NCBI GenBank assembly: GCA_903904765.1 | Contig: CAIVEA010000941.1 | Span: 1 to 7,087, forward strand | Length of the DNA stretch: 7,087 nt | Origin: an uncultured Chloroflexota bacterium | Lineage (GTDB): Bacteria > Chloroflexota > Anaerolineae > Aggregatilineales > Phototrophicaceae | Direction of reading: 5' to 3' | In this document: piece by piece, positions 1 through 6,099 of the stretch | How positions within the stretch are numbered: position 1 is the first letter of the stretch | Layout: each line of letters begins with the position of its first letter | Position numbers and translations under genes: made by a program | The notes under the pieces: model-generated | Seen by the model: the letters and a program-made list of their open reading frames with translations, nothing else | What the model was told of the DNA's origin: nothing | Databases searched by the model: none

Positions 1-458
1 AGGGTGCTTTTCACACACTCCTGCGGATTGGTTGTCTCGGCGCAATAGGTCAGGCTTTCATACAGGCTCGAATCTTGGAAGCGTGCTTGAATCGCCTCTC
101 GCGCTTGGCAGACCGGGATTGTCCCGTTGGCCTGTTCACCCTCGTAGCAAGCCGCATCCACCAGCCATGCGCCGTAAATTGCCATCACTGCACCGCAATC
201 AGCAGGGGTGAGGTTGCCAGCTTCCACTTCGGCGGCACAGGTCTGCGCGATGGTTGTTAGTTCCTGCGCGATGTCCTGCACGGCAGCGGCAGTTTGCCCC
301 GTCTGATACTGGCAACCGGGAAGTTCCGCGCCAGCATCCGCGCAGAACTGTTGCAACCAATCCTCTACATCATTCGTCTGTGCCGCCGCTGGCATTAAGC
401 CCCAACACAGCAAGACCAAAACCAGCCCCATCCACAACACAACTTTTTTGTGCAACAC
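1..458 (-). CDS. Secreted cysteine-rich protein of unknown function (3' end cut by window)
   Basis: I do not recognise the family. The frame gives 152 residues with no stop before the left edge. The start is a GTG at 458 with a clear GAGGAGAA ribosome-binding site at 463-470; an in-frame GTG further upstream lacks this. Residues 1-26 form a classical Sec signal peptide: a KK N-region, a hydrophobic core (VVLWMGLVLVLLCWGL) and a likely cleavage site PAAA|QTND. The mature part carries eight cysteines (39, 49, 74, 88, 104, 117, 139, 148), an even number that suits disulfide pairing outside the membrane. It otherwise looks helical and acidic, with no enzyme motif visible. C18 sits inside the hydrophobic core without a proper lipobox, so a lipoprotein is unlikely. 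The gene lies 150 bases downstream of the GT4 gene on the same strand, but the AT-rich gap suggests its own promoter. Confidence 0.72.
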   Translation of the reverse strand, partial: MLHKKVVLWMGLVLVLLCWGLMPAAAQTNDVEDWLQQFCADAGAELPGCQYQTGQTAAAVQDIAQELTTIAQTCAAEVEAGNLTPADCGAVMAIYGAWLVDAACYEGEQANGTIPVCQAREAIQARFQDSSLYESLTYCAETTNPQECVKST

Positions 459-531
459 AATCTTCTCCTCAAGAAGCACAACCGATATGAACAGACTATC
501 TCATACTACGGGGATTATCCGCAGCAATATT

Positions 532-560
532 GTGTATTCACGTTAATTAAGTGTTGCCAA
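532..560 (-). promoter_or_regulatory. Possible promoter of the secreted cysteine-rich gene
   Basis: The gap 459-608 holds no gene and is much AT-richer than its surroundings. On the minus strand TTGGCA (560-555) resembles a -35 box and lies 17 bases before ATACAC (537-532), a weak -10. The palindrome TTAATTAA (543-550) sits in the spacer and could be an operator or simply AT-rich filler. The hexamer match is modest, so this is a suggestion only. Confidence 0.22.
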
Positions 561-608
561 AATGTAAATTAAGAAATACGTGACGGGGATGTTTTCAGTG
601 CGAATCGC

Positions 609-1715
609 TTACAGCGTTCCCATCATGTCACGATACACGCGGACGGTGGCCGCCGCGACCTGCGCGTGTGTGAACTGCGCCAGCACCCGCGCCCGCCCCG
701 CCGCGCCCAACCGCGTCCGCAAGTCAGCATCATCCCGCAGGCGGCGCAGCGCGTCCGTCAGGGCGCTCATATCCCCTTCCGGCACGATCAAGCCGCCGTC
801 GCCCGTCACATCCGGTATCGCGCCGCTGTCCGATCCGACCACCGGCACGGCGCAGGCCATCGCTTCGGTCAACACGCGCCCGAACTGCTCTTTCCAGTTG
901 GGACGGGTGAGCGAAGGCAGCGCCAGCGCATCCAGCGCGGCATACTGCGCGGGCATCTCAGCCGAGGCCGCCCAGTCCACCCATGTAATGCGTCCGGCAA
1001 TCCCCAGCGCCGCCGCCTGCTGCTGCAAAGAATCGCGCTGCGGGCCGCTGCCCACCACGCGCAACTGCCATTCACCGCCCAGCACCGCCAGCGCCGAAAG
1101 CAGCAGATGAACACCCTTTTCTTCCACCAACCGCCCGATGTAGCCCACCGTAAACGGGCGCGACGGACGTGGGGCGGGCTGGAACAAATCCGGGTCAACG
1201 CCGAACTGTGGGATGACGTGAATCGGGCAGCGGCAGCCCTTCTCGCGCCAGACGGCGGCGGCGCTCTCCGTCCCCGCCAGCGCCGCATCCACGCCGTTCA
1301 ACAGCCAGCGTTCGCCCCACGCAAACGGCGGCGGATAGCGGCGGGTGATGTTCTGCCACGAGAAAAACAGGGTACGCGCTCCGGCGCGGCGCGCGTGGTA
1401 GTAGGCCTGCCATGCCGAGAGGTTATACGGTTCTTCGTCTATATGGACGATGTGCGGACGGAAACGGCGCACCGCCGCGCCGAGTCCGGCATACGAGTGC
1501 AGATGAAAATTGCCGTTCAAGCGGATGGGCAGGGTCTCTAAGCGGTAGCCCTGCGTGTAGGCGCGTTCCAGCGGGGTTTCGCCGCGTTCGTCCTTCCATG
1601 AGGGCGGGACGAGCGTCAGCAGTTCCACGCCGAGGCGTGCGATTTCCTCCAGCTTGCGCTGGTAGATGCCGACGATACAGGCTTTGGAGAGCATAAGGAC
1701 GCGCATGGGCGGCAT
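609..1715 (-). CDS. GT4-family glycosyltransferase
   Basis: A 368-residue retaining glycosyltransferase of the GT-B fold. It should transfer a sugar from a nucleotide-sugar donor to a cell-surface glycan or lipid acceptor at the cytoplasmic side of the membrane; the actual substrates cannot be read. The N-terminal acceptor domain (about 1-180) begins MRVLMLSKA and includes PHIVHIDEEP at 87-96. The C-terminal donor domain carries VGYIGRLVEEKG (190-201), with R195 and K200 at the places that bind the donor phosphates. It also has the EX7E motif formed by E276 and E284 (EQFGRVLTE), and GLIVPEGD near 308-315. Length is normal for the family. The start is ATG at 1715; a second ATG at 1706 is equally possible because neither has a strong ribosome-binding site. 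The gene follows the CDF transporter by 27 bases on the same strand, so the two are probably co-transcribed, without an obvious shared role. Confidence 0.93.
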   Translation of the reverse strand: MPPMRVLMLSKACIVGIYQRKLEEIARLGVELLTLVPPSWKDERGETPLERAYTQGYRLETLPIRLNGNFHLHSYAGLGAAVRRFRPHIVHIDEEPYNLSAWQAYYHARRAGARTLFFSWQNITRRYPPPFAWGERWLLNGVDAALAGTESAAAVWREKGCRCPIHVIPQFGVDPDLFQPAPRPSRPFTVGYIGRLVEEKGVHLLLSALAVLGGEWQLRVVGSGPQRDSLQQQAAALGIAGRITWVDWAASAEMPAQYAALDALALPSLTRPNWKEQFGRVLTEAMACAVPVVGSDSGAIPDVTGDGGLIVPEGDMSALTDALRRLRDDADLRTRLGAAGRARVLAQFTHAQVAAATVRVYRDMMGTL

Positions 1716-1742
1716 TGTAACCGTTCCGGCGCAGGCTGTAAA

Positions 1743-3134
1743 TTATCCCTCCGGCGGTTCGGTGTGAATCGTCACCCGTTCCAGCAGGGGGATTTTGGCG
1801 CGGAGCAGCGTTTCGGCGCTCTCTGCTACATGATGCGCGGCCTCCACGCTGATCTGCGAGGGTAATTCGACGTGCAGCGTCATGGTGAAACCGCCATCGG
1901 AGGCATACACATCGAAATGATGCCAGCCCGCGTTGGGGAACTTCTCGCTCAACAGGTTCTGGGCACGGGCTTTGATGCTGGCGGCGGTCTGCACTTCTTC
2001 TTCCAGCGGGACGACAGGCGGGCGCAGCGCCGGTTCGATGTGCGTGATGACTTCGGCCAGCGCGGGGGCGGCACGGCGCAGATCGCCCTCCAATTCGGTC
2101 ACGCGCTGATGCGCCTCCGCCAACGTCAGATCGGGCGGCACTTCCACATGCATTTCCAGCACATGCCCCTCGCGCCCGTCGCGCAGACGAACCTCATGTG
2201 TCCCCAACCCCAGCGCATCGGCGCGGGCGCGGGAGAGCAGCGCGAAATCCGTGTCGTCAGCCTCGGTAGGCACAAAATGCACTTCCACTTCCGAGAGGCC
2301 GTCAACCTGCGCCGCCAGATGTTGCCGGATTGCCCCGGCCAGCGCCGCCGTATGGTCGGCGGTCATTTCCCGCGCCACCTGCACATCAATATCCACATGC
2401 GCTGCATCCAGCGGGCCGCGACTGCGGGCGCGGATCACTTTTTCCACGCTCGGCACACTGCCCACCCATGCCGTCAGTTGTTCGGGTGTGTAGGGCGCTT
2501 TATCCACCAGCACACTCGCCGCCTGCCCCAGCACGCCCCACGCCGCCCGCAGGATGAGCAGCACGATGACCAGTGCGGCAGCCGTATCTGCCCATGACCA
2601 GTGCAGTATCACCACCAGCGCCATGCTCACCAGCACCGATACGCTGACGAACACATCGGTGCGGGTGTGTGCCGCGTCCGCGATCAGCAGTTCGGAGTTC
2701 AGGCGGCGACCTGCACGTCCTTCATAGGTGGTCACAAAGATGTTCACCAGCAGCGTCGCCACCATCACGATGAACGTCAGGGGCGTGAGCGTGGGCGGTT
2801 CGCCGCCGCCGCCCAACCGATCAAGGGCGCTGCTGATAATCTCCCATGCGGTGACGAGCAGAAACCCGCCAATGGCGAGGGCGGCAATCGTTTCAAAGCG
2901 GCGGTGTCCGTACTGATGATCGTTATCCGGCGGACGTTCCGCCAAGCGGTTCGCCACCAGCGCCACCACGTTCGAGGAGCCGTCAATCAGCGAATGAAAC
3001 CCGTCCGCCGTGATGGACAGCGCACCGCTGACCAAGCCGATGATGATCTTGGCGGCGGCAACGACGATATTGAGTACCAGTGTCAGTACCAGTACACGGC
3101 GCACTTGCTGGCGGGTAGTGGGGGCAGCGGACAT
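1743..3134 (-). CDS. Cation diffusion facilitator (CDF) metal exporter with three tandem C-terminal domains
   Basis: An inner-membrane divalent-metal/proton antiporter of the CDF family, probably exporting zinc or a similar ion from the cytoplasm. Six membrane segments are visible at about 15-35, 37-60, 84-104, 118-138, 155-178 and 182-205. The transport site is H47xxxD51 in TM2 and H156xxxD160 in TM5, the two-His two-Asp set typical of zinc-type members. The TM2-3 loop has D70, H73 and H77 in DNDHQYGHRR, like site B of YiiP. The protein has 463 residues against about 300 for a usual CDF. The extra length comes from three successive alpha/beta segments resembling the ZT_dimer domain (about 225-290, 312-368 and 402-460), each ending in a VHFVP, THIEP or IHTEP type strand. 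ATG 3134 was chosen because GAGG at 3143-3140 lies 5 bases upstream. An adjacent ATG (3137) is possible. A TTG at 3194 would add 20 residues but lies in the likely promoter. It is the first gene of a probable unit with the GT4 gene. Confidence 0.93.
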   Translation of the reverse strand: MSAAPTTRQQVRRVLVLTLVLNIVVAAAKIIIGLVSGALSITADGFHSLIDGSSNVVALVANRLAERPPDNDHQYGHRRFETIAALAIGGFLLVTAWEIISSALDRLGGGGEPPTLTPLTFIVMVATLLVNIFVTTYEGRAGRRLNSELLIADAAHTRTDVFVSVSVLVSMALVVILHWSWADTAAALVIVLLILRAAWGVLGQAASVLVDKAPYTPEQLTAWVGSVPSVEKVIRARSRGPLDAAHVDIDVQVAREMTADHTAALAGAIRQHLAAQVDGLSEVEVHFVPTEADDTDFALLSRARADALGLGTHEVRLRDGREGHVLEMHVEVPPDLTLAEAHQRVTELEGDLRRAAPALAEVITHIEPALRPPVVPLEEEVQTAASIKARAQNLLSEKFPNAGWHHFDVYASDGGFTMTLHVELPSQISVEAAHHVAESAETLLRAKIPLLERVTIHTEPPEG

Positions 3135-3164
3135 CATAACCTCAAGATGACAATGAATATGCAC

Positions 3165-3194
3165 ATAGTAGGTGTGAAAGGCTGATTTCGACAA
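3165..3194 (-). promoter_or_regulatory. Probable promoter of the CDF transporter
   Basis: On the minus strand TTGTCG (3194-3189, four of six matches to TTGACA) is followed after 18 bases by TACTAT (3170-3165, four of six matches to TATAAT). Transcription would begin near 3158, giving a leader of about 25 bases before the ATG at 3134. It also argues against the TTG start at 3194, which would lie inside the -35 box. Confidence 0.35.
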
Positions 3195-3237
3195 CCGGGA
3201 ACAGGTTTTTTAGGTGCGCTTTATTCTTTTCGCTATC

Positions 3238-3257
3238 CTGTGCGAAAATAAGCACAG
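3238..3257. promoter_or_regulatory. Operator-like dyad in the divergent intergenic region
   Basis: A perfect 6-base inverted repeat, CTGTGC and GCACAG, separated by an AT-rich 8-base centre (GAAAATAA). It lies between the CDF gene (minus) and the GH16 gene (plus), 36 bases before the GH16 start. Size and symmetry fit a dimeric helix-turn-helix regulator site. It could control either gene; a metal-responsive regulator of the exporter is one guess, with nothing in the sequence to confirm it. No convincing sigma-70 promoter for GH16 was found around it. Confidence 0.3.
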
Positions 3258-3292
3258 TATCGTTTGAAACCGGAGCGACGAGAGGGCTTCTA

Positions 3293-4186
3293 ATGCGATT
3301 TTTCCACCGTTCGATTGTGGTTCGCCTCACCTGCCTGTTCGTGCTGACCGCCGCCTGCGTCACTAATGCATTCGCACAGAGCGAATGGATGCTGGAATGG
3401 AGTGACGAGTTCGACGGCACGGCGCATAGTGGCGTGAATGAGGACAACTGGTTATACGACACAGGTCACGGGTACGGCTGCACGGGCTGCCCCACCAACT
3501 GGGGGACAGGTGAGATCGAAACCATGTCCGACAGCACCACTAATGTATATCACGATGGCAGCGGTCACCTCGTCATCAAGCCAATCAAAGCCCGCAACGG
3601 CACATGGACATCCGGGCGCATCGAAACGCAGCGCACCGACTTTCAAGCGCCAGCGGACGGCATGATGGCGATTGAAGCCTCCATCCAACTGCCGAATGTG
3701 ACTGGACAGGCCGCACAGGGCTACTGGCCGGCCTTCTGGACGCTGGGCGCTCCCTACCGCGACAACGGTCTGAACTGGCCGGGCGTGGGCGAAATTGACA
3801 TCCTCGAAAATGTGAACGGGCAGAACACCGCTTACGCCACCCTGCACTGCGGGACGAACCCCGGCGGCGTGTGCAACGAACCGAACGGCATCGGCGGCAA
3901 CCAGAGCGACTGGTCGCCCACCCTGCAAGCGGACTACCACACCTACCGCATGGAATTTGACAAGACGGTCTCGCCGCAGGAAATCCGCTGGTATGTGGAT
4001 GGCACGCTCATTCACACCGTCAAGGCCAACCAAGTAGACGCGACCACATGGAAGAACGCCACCGATCACGGTTTCTTCATCATCCTGAACGTCGCCATTG
4101 GCGGCGGGTGGCCGGGCAGCCCCACCGACAAAACCACTTCGGGCGTGCCGATGCTGGTGGATTACGTCCGCGTGTATTACCGCTAA
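3293..4186 (+). CDS. Secreted GH16 endo-beta-glucanase (laminarinase-like)
   Basis: A 297-residue exported glycoside hydrolase of family 16, expected to cleave beta-1,3- or mixed-linkage beta-glucans outside the cell. Residues 1-28 form a signal peptide with a probable cleavage site AFA|QS. The catalytic motif is GEIDILEN at 166-173: E167 is the likely nucleophile, D169 the helper and E172 the acid/base. Supporting family signatures are WSDEFDG (36-42), GYWPAFWTLG (143-152), WPGVGEID (162-169), TLHCG (183-187) and the closing VDYVRVYYR. The protein consists of the catalytic domain alone, without a binding module or anchor. Cysteines 63 and 66 (GCTGC) and 186 and 194 could form two disulfides. 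The start is ATG 3293 with GAGGG a few bases upstream. A lipoprotein start (LTAAC, C22) is possible but fits less well. The gene is monocistronic, divergent from the CDF gene and closed by a hairpin terminator. Exact substrate is inferred from motif style. Confidence 0.93.
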   Translation: MRFFHRSIVVRLTCLFVLTAACVTNAFAQSEWMLEWSDEFDGTAHSGVNEDNWLYDTGHGYGCTGCPTNWGTGEIETMSDSTTNVYHDGSGHLVIKPIKARNGTWTSGRIETQRTDFQAPADGMMAIEASIQLPNVTGQAAQGYWPAFWTLGAPYRDNGLNWPGVGEIDILENVNGQNTAYATLHCGTNPGGVCNEPNGIGGNQSDWSPTLQADYHTYRMEFDKTVSPQEIRWYVDGTLIHTVKANQVDATTWKNATDHGFFIILNVAIGGGWPGSPTDKTTSGVPMLVDYVRVYYR

Positions 4187-4208
4187 TCGCATGATGTGAG
4201 AGACGGAG

Positions 4209-4238
4209 AACGGGGGCTGCATCAGCCCTCGTTTGATT
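4209..4238 (+). terminator. Rho-independent terminator after the GH16 gene
   Basis: An 11-base stem, AACGGGGGCTG against CAGCCCTCGTT with one G-U wobble, closes on a three-base CAT loop. It is followed by a short T-rich run (TGATT). It starts 23 bases after the GH16 stop. The T tract is weak, but stem strength and position support termination. Confidence 0.6.
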
Positions 4239-4267
4239 CCACTCGCCTGCGCCGTCTGCGGGAGTCG

Positions 4268-4276
4268 TGGTATAGT
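4268..4276 (+). promoter_or_regulatory. Extended -10 promoter of the RDD-oxidoreductase unit
   Basis: TGGTATAGT is an extended -10 element (TGn plus TATAGT, five of six matches to TATAAT). There is no good -35, which is usual for extended -10 promoters. Transcription would start near 4283, about 26 bases before the RDD start and just downstream of the GH16 terminator. Confidence 0.42.
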
Positions 4277-4308
4277 CGAGGGGAGCAGCACAGGGGGCAT
4301 CAAACCAC

Positions 4309-4755
4309 ATGATGATAGATGGAACGCCGCAAAGCGGGGTCACGTATGAACTGGCAACCTTCGGGTCACGGGCAGTCGCTTTAATCATAGATCAGATCAT
4401 ATTATTCGGGATCAGCATCATCATCGGAACACTGACACCGAACACGTCCGATACCGTTGCACTCATCATCGGATTCGCCATCAACTTCCTCTTTCACTAC
4501 TACTTCTGGACGCAACGTGACGGTCAAACACCGGGCAAGCTGTATCTGGATATCAAAATCATCAAAAGCGATGGTTCGCCCATCAACAGCACGGATACGC
4601 TGGTGCGGGTGATCGGGTATATGTTCGGCGGCCTTTCGCTGGGCATCGGCTATCTGTGGGCGCTCTTCGACCCCAATTCGCAGGCATGGCACGACAAAAT
4701 GGCACGCACTTATGTGGTAAAAGCCAATAAACGCAAGCGGGAAGTGACACTATGA
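4309..4755 (+). CDS. RDD-family integral membrane protein
   Basis: A 148-residue membrane protein of the RDD family (Pfam RDD), whose members are named for conserved Arg and Asp residues and have mostly unknown roles; some are linked to ion transport. The family pattern is clear: GSRAVALIIDQ at 19-29 (R21 and D28 in TM1), QTPGKLYLDIKI at about 72-83, and the closing WALFDPNSQAWHDKMARTYVV. Three hydrophobic segments lie at about 20-41, 48-67 and 103-122. The start is ATG 4309; a second ATG follows at once at 4312, and the nearest purine-rich site (AGGGGG, 4292-4297) is rather far from both. Base use is visibly AT-richer than in the neighbours (many ATC, ATT and AAA codons), which may only reflect the membrane protein. 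Its stop overlaps the oxidoreductase start as ATGA, implying translational coupling. Confidence 0.9.
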   Translation: MMIDGTPQSGVTYELATFGSRAVALIIDQIILFGISIIIGTLTPNTSDTVALIIGFAINFLFHYYFWTQRDGQTPGKLYLDIKIIKSDGSPINSTDTLVRVIGYMFGGLSLGIGYLWALFDPNSQAWHDKMARTYVVKANKRKREVTL

Positions 4756-5897
4756 CTGTTTCAATCTGGCAGGCCAATGGCAGTGAACCCGTTCGGGAAG
4801 TGGATTTTCTGGTGATTGGCGCGGGGCTGGTGGGCTGCACAGTGGCCTACTTCGCGGCGCAGGCCGGACGGCAGGTGGTCATCACCGACCTGCGCGACAT
4901 CGGCTTGGGCGCGAGCAGCCGCAACGCCGGATTCATGATCTCCGGCCTCGACACCTACTACCACCACTCGATTGAACGCTACGGGCTGGCAGTCACCCGC
5001 GAAATGTGGGACATCTCCAAGACCTCCCACAGCTACTGGCGCGAATTCGCCCGCAACGGCAGCGTGAAAATGGAAAAATGCGGCTCGATGCTGCTGGCGG
5101 AAAGCGCCGAAGAAGCCCGCGATCTGGAAGTGGCGGCGCGGGCGCTGGAAGCTGACCACCGCGAGATCGAGTACATCAGCAGCGACCCGCTGGGACGCGG
5201 CTATTTCGCCGCCATCCGTCAGCCGGGGGATGGCACGGTACATCCGCTGGAACTGGTGAATGCCATCTTCCAGCAAAGCGGCGCGGAAATGATCCCCAAC
5301 AACGAAGTATACGCGCTACGGCAGGATGACGATCAGTGGGCATGGGTGTACACGCGCCAGTTCATCTTCAAAGCGCGGCACGTCATGATCTGCACCAACG
5401 CCTATTCGGTGTATCTCGACCCGTATTTCGTGGGCAAGGTCATCCCCACGCGGGCGCAGTGCATCGCCACCGCCCCCCTGAAGAATGGGCCGGTGGTGAA
5501 CACCTGCGGCTACAGCGACTACGGCTATATGTACTACCGCGACACGTTTGACGGGCGCTTGCTGATCGGCGGCGGGCGCAAGCAGAACAAGGCGCTGGAG
5601 AACGACACCACCGATGATCGCATCACCGATCCGGTGCAGCGCATCCTCGAAGCTTATCTGCGTGACAAATTCCCGGATATTGATGCGCCGATTGAACGCC
5701 GCTGGTCGGGCATTATGGGCTTCAGCGTGGACGGGCTGCCGCAGGTGGGAACACTGCCGGGCAAGCCGCGCATCGGCTTCGCGGTAGCCTTTCACGGGCA
5801 TGGGCTGGCGCTGGGCGCGGGCGTGGCAGAACGGGCTGTGGATATGCTGCTGAAGGGCAAAGACCCCGGCGCGGTCAGCGCGAAACGGCTGGATTAG
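4752..5897 (+). CDS. FAD-dependent oxidoreductase, DAO family
   Basis: A 381-residue flavoprotein of the D-amino-acid oxidase superfamily (Pfam DAO), which oxidises amines or amino acids with FAD. The FAD-binding fold is at the N-terminus: VIGAGLVG at 21-28 (GxGxxG) ending at D46. Next come GASSRNAGF at 53-61, QPGDGTVHPLELVNA at 157-171, and WSGIMGFSVDGLPQVG at 318-333. The C-terminal flavin contact is AFHGHGLALGAG at 346-357. Architecture and length resemble PuuB-like (gamma-glutamylputrescine oxidase) and glycine/sarcosine oxidase-like members, but the substrate cannot be assigned. There is no signal peptide or membrane segment, so it should be cytoplasmic or loosely membrane-bound. The start ATG overlaps the RDD stop, with GGAAG 8 bases upstream. 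Pairing with an RDD protein suggests, but does not prove, a joint function such as substrate uptake or membrane docking. Confidence 0.92.
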   Translation: MTVSIWQANGSEPVREVDFLVIGAGLVGCTVAYFAAQAGRQVVITDLRDIGLGASSRNAGFMISGLDTYYHHSIERYGLAVTREMWDISKTSHSYWREFARNGSVKMEKCGSMLLAESAEEARDLEVAARALEADHREIEYISSDPLGRGYFAAIRQPGDGTVHPLELVNAIFQQSGAEMIPNNEVYALRQDDDQWAWVYTRQFIFKARHVMICTNAYSVYLDPYFVGKVIPTRAQCIATAPLKNGPVVNTCGYSDYGYMYYRDTFDGRLLIGGGRKQNKALENDTTDDRITDPVQRILEAYLRDKFPDIDAPIERRWSGIMGFSVDGLPQVGTLPGKPRIGFAVAFHGHGLALGAGVAERAVDMLLKGKDPGAVSAKRLD

Positions 5898-5899
5898 GG

Positions 5900-5917
5900 A
5901 GAGTCCCCTATCCCCCG
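5900..5917 (-). repeat. Short copy of the right-hand repeat
   Basis: These 18 bases (AGAGTCCCCTATCCCCCG) are an exact reverse-complement match to 7012-7029 in the repeat cluster. They begin three bases after the oxidoreductase stop. This shows that the same repeat family flanks the GT-C gene on both sides. Confidence 0.75.
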
Positions 5918-5925
5918 ACCAATCA

Positions 5926-5960
5926 CCCTCTCCAACACGGGAGTACCGCTTTGGAGAGGG
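5926..5960. repeat. Strong stem-loop after the oxidoreductase gene
   Basis: A perfect 10-base stem (CCCTCTCCAA against TTGGAGAGGG) encloses a 15-base loop that itself contains CGG-GAGTA-CCG. It lies 29 bases after the oxidoreductase stop. No T run follows on either strand, so it is not a textbook terminator. It may stabilise or end the transcript, or be a member of the local repeat family. Confidence 0.6.
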
Positions 5961-5995
5961 GACGTAAGATGCCTCTGTTTGTCTGACTCCCTTCG

Positions 5996-6067
5996 CCCTG
6001 AGAGCTTTTCTGGAAAGCGGGAAAAACCGACCCCGATTTGAGGGACTTTCCAGAAACCCTCTGAGGG
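5996..6067. repeat. 72-base element with 22-base imperfect terminal inverted repeats
   Basis: The left arm (5996-6017) and right arm (6046-6067) match in inverted orientation at 19 of 22 positions. They include an unbroken 11-base TTTCTGGAAAG / CTTTCCAGAAA pair next to a 28-base centre. The outer ends, CCCTGAG and CTGAGGG, are the core of the dispersed repeat found again at 6941-7072. It resembles a small palindromic element (REP-like or a miniature mobile element). No coding capacity and no clear target-site duplication were seen. Confidence 0.55.
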
Positions 6068-6090
6068 AGAAGTGACGGGGGTGAGGGTTC
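6057..6090 (+). repeat. Dispersed repeat unit, copy 1
   Basis: Contains CTGAGGGAGAA followed by GACGGGGGTGAGGGTT, the pattern shared with the units at 6941-6975 and 7037-7071. It overlaps the right arm of the palindromic element and ends just beside the stop codon of the GT-C gene. The gap 5898-6095 contains no gene; it consists of this unit and the hairpins listed separately. Confidence 0.6.
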
Positions 6091-6099
6091 TCCCCTCAC
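6081..6099. repeat. Hairpin overlapping the stop codon of the GT-C gene
   Basis: GTGAGGG and CCCTCAC form a perfect 7-base stem around a five-base loop. The minus-strand TGA stop of the GT-C gene (6098-6096) lies within one arm, so the last codons of the gene touch repeat DNA. No T tract follows on the minus strand, so its use as a terminator is uncertain. Confidence 0.45.

Noticed and set aside
75..490. Two small plus-strand open frames at the left edge
   Set aside because: They lie antisense to the secreted protein, whose signal peptide and ribosome-binding site are convincing on the minus strand.
666..1541. Long plus-strand open frame (291 codons) opposite the GT4 gene
   Set aside because: It lies antisense to a gene with clear GT-B motifs, is Arg/His/Gln-rich as expected of a shadow in GC-rich DNA, and shows no domain or ribosome-binding site.
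1872..2597. Plus-strand open frame (241 codons) opposite the CDF gene
   Set aside because: It mirrors the coding pattern of the CDF gene, with His/Arg-rich composition and no recognisable motif.
3135..3194. N-terminal extension of the CDF protein from a TTG at 3194
   Set aside because: The added residues (HTYYVHIHCH and neighbours) are untypical, and the TTG falls within the likely -35 box. The ATG at 3134 has a GAGG ribosome-binding site at the right distance.
3452..4303. Minus-strand open frame (283 codons) covering the GH16 gene
   Set aside because: The plus strand has a signal peptide, catalytic motif and ribosome-binding site; the antisense frame has none and runs through the terminator.
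4761..5276. Minus-strand open frames opposite the oxidoreductase gene (also 5316-5801)
   Set aside because: They are shadows of a well-supported flavoprotein gene and carry no coherent domain.
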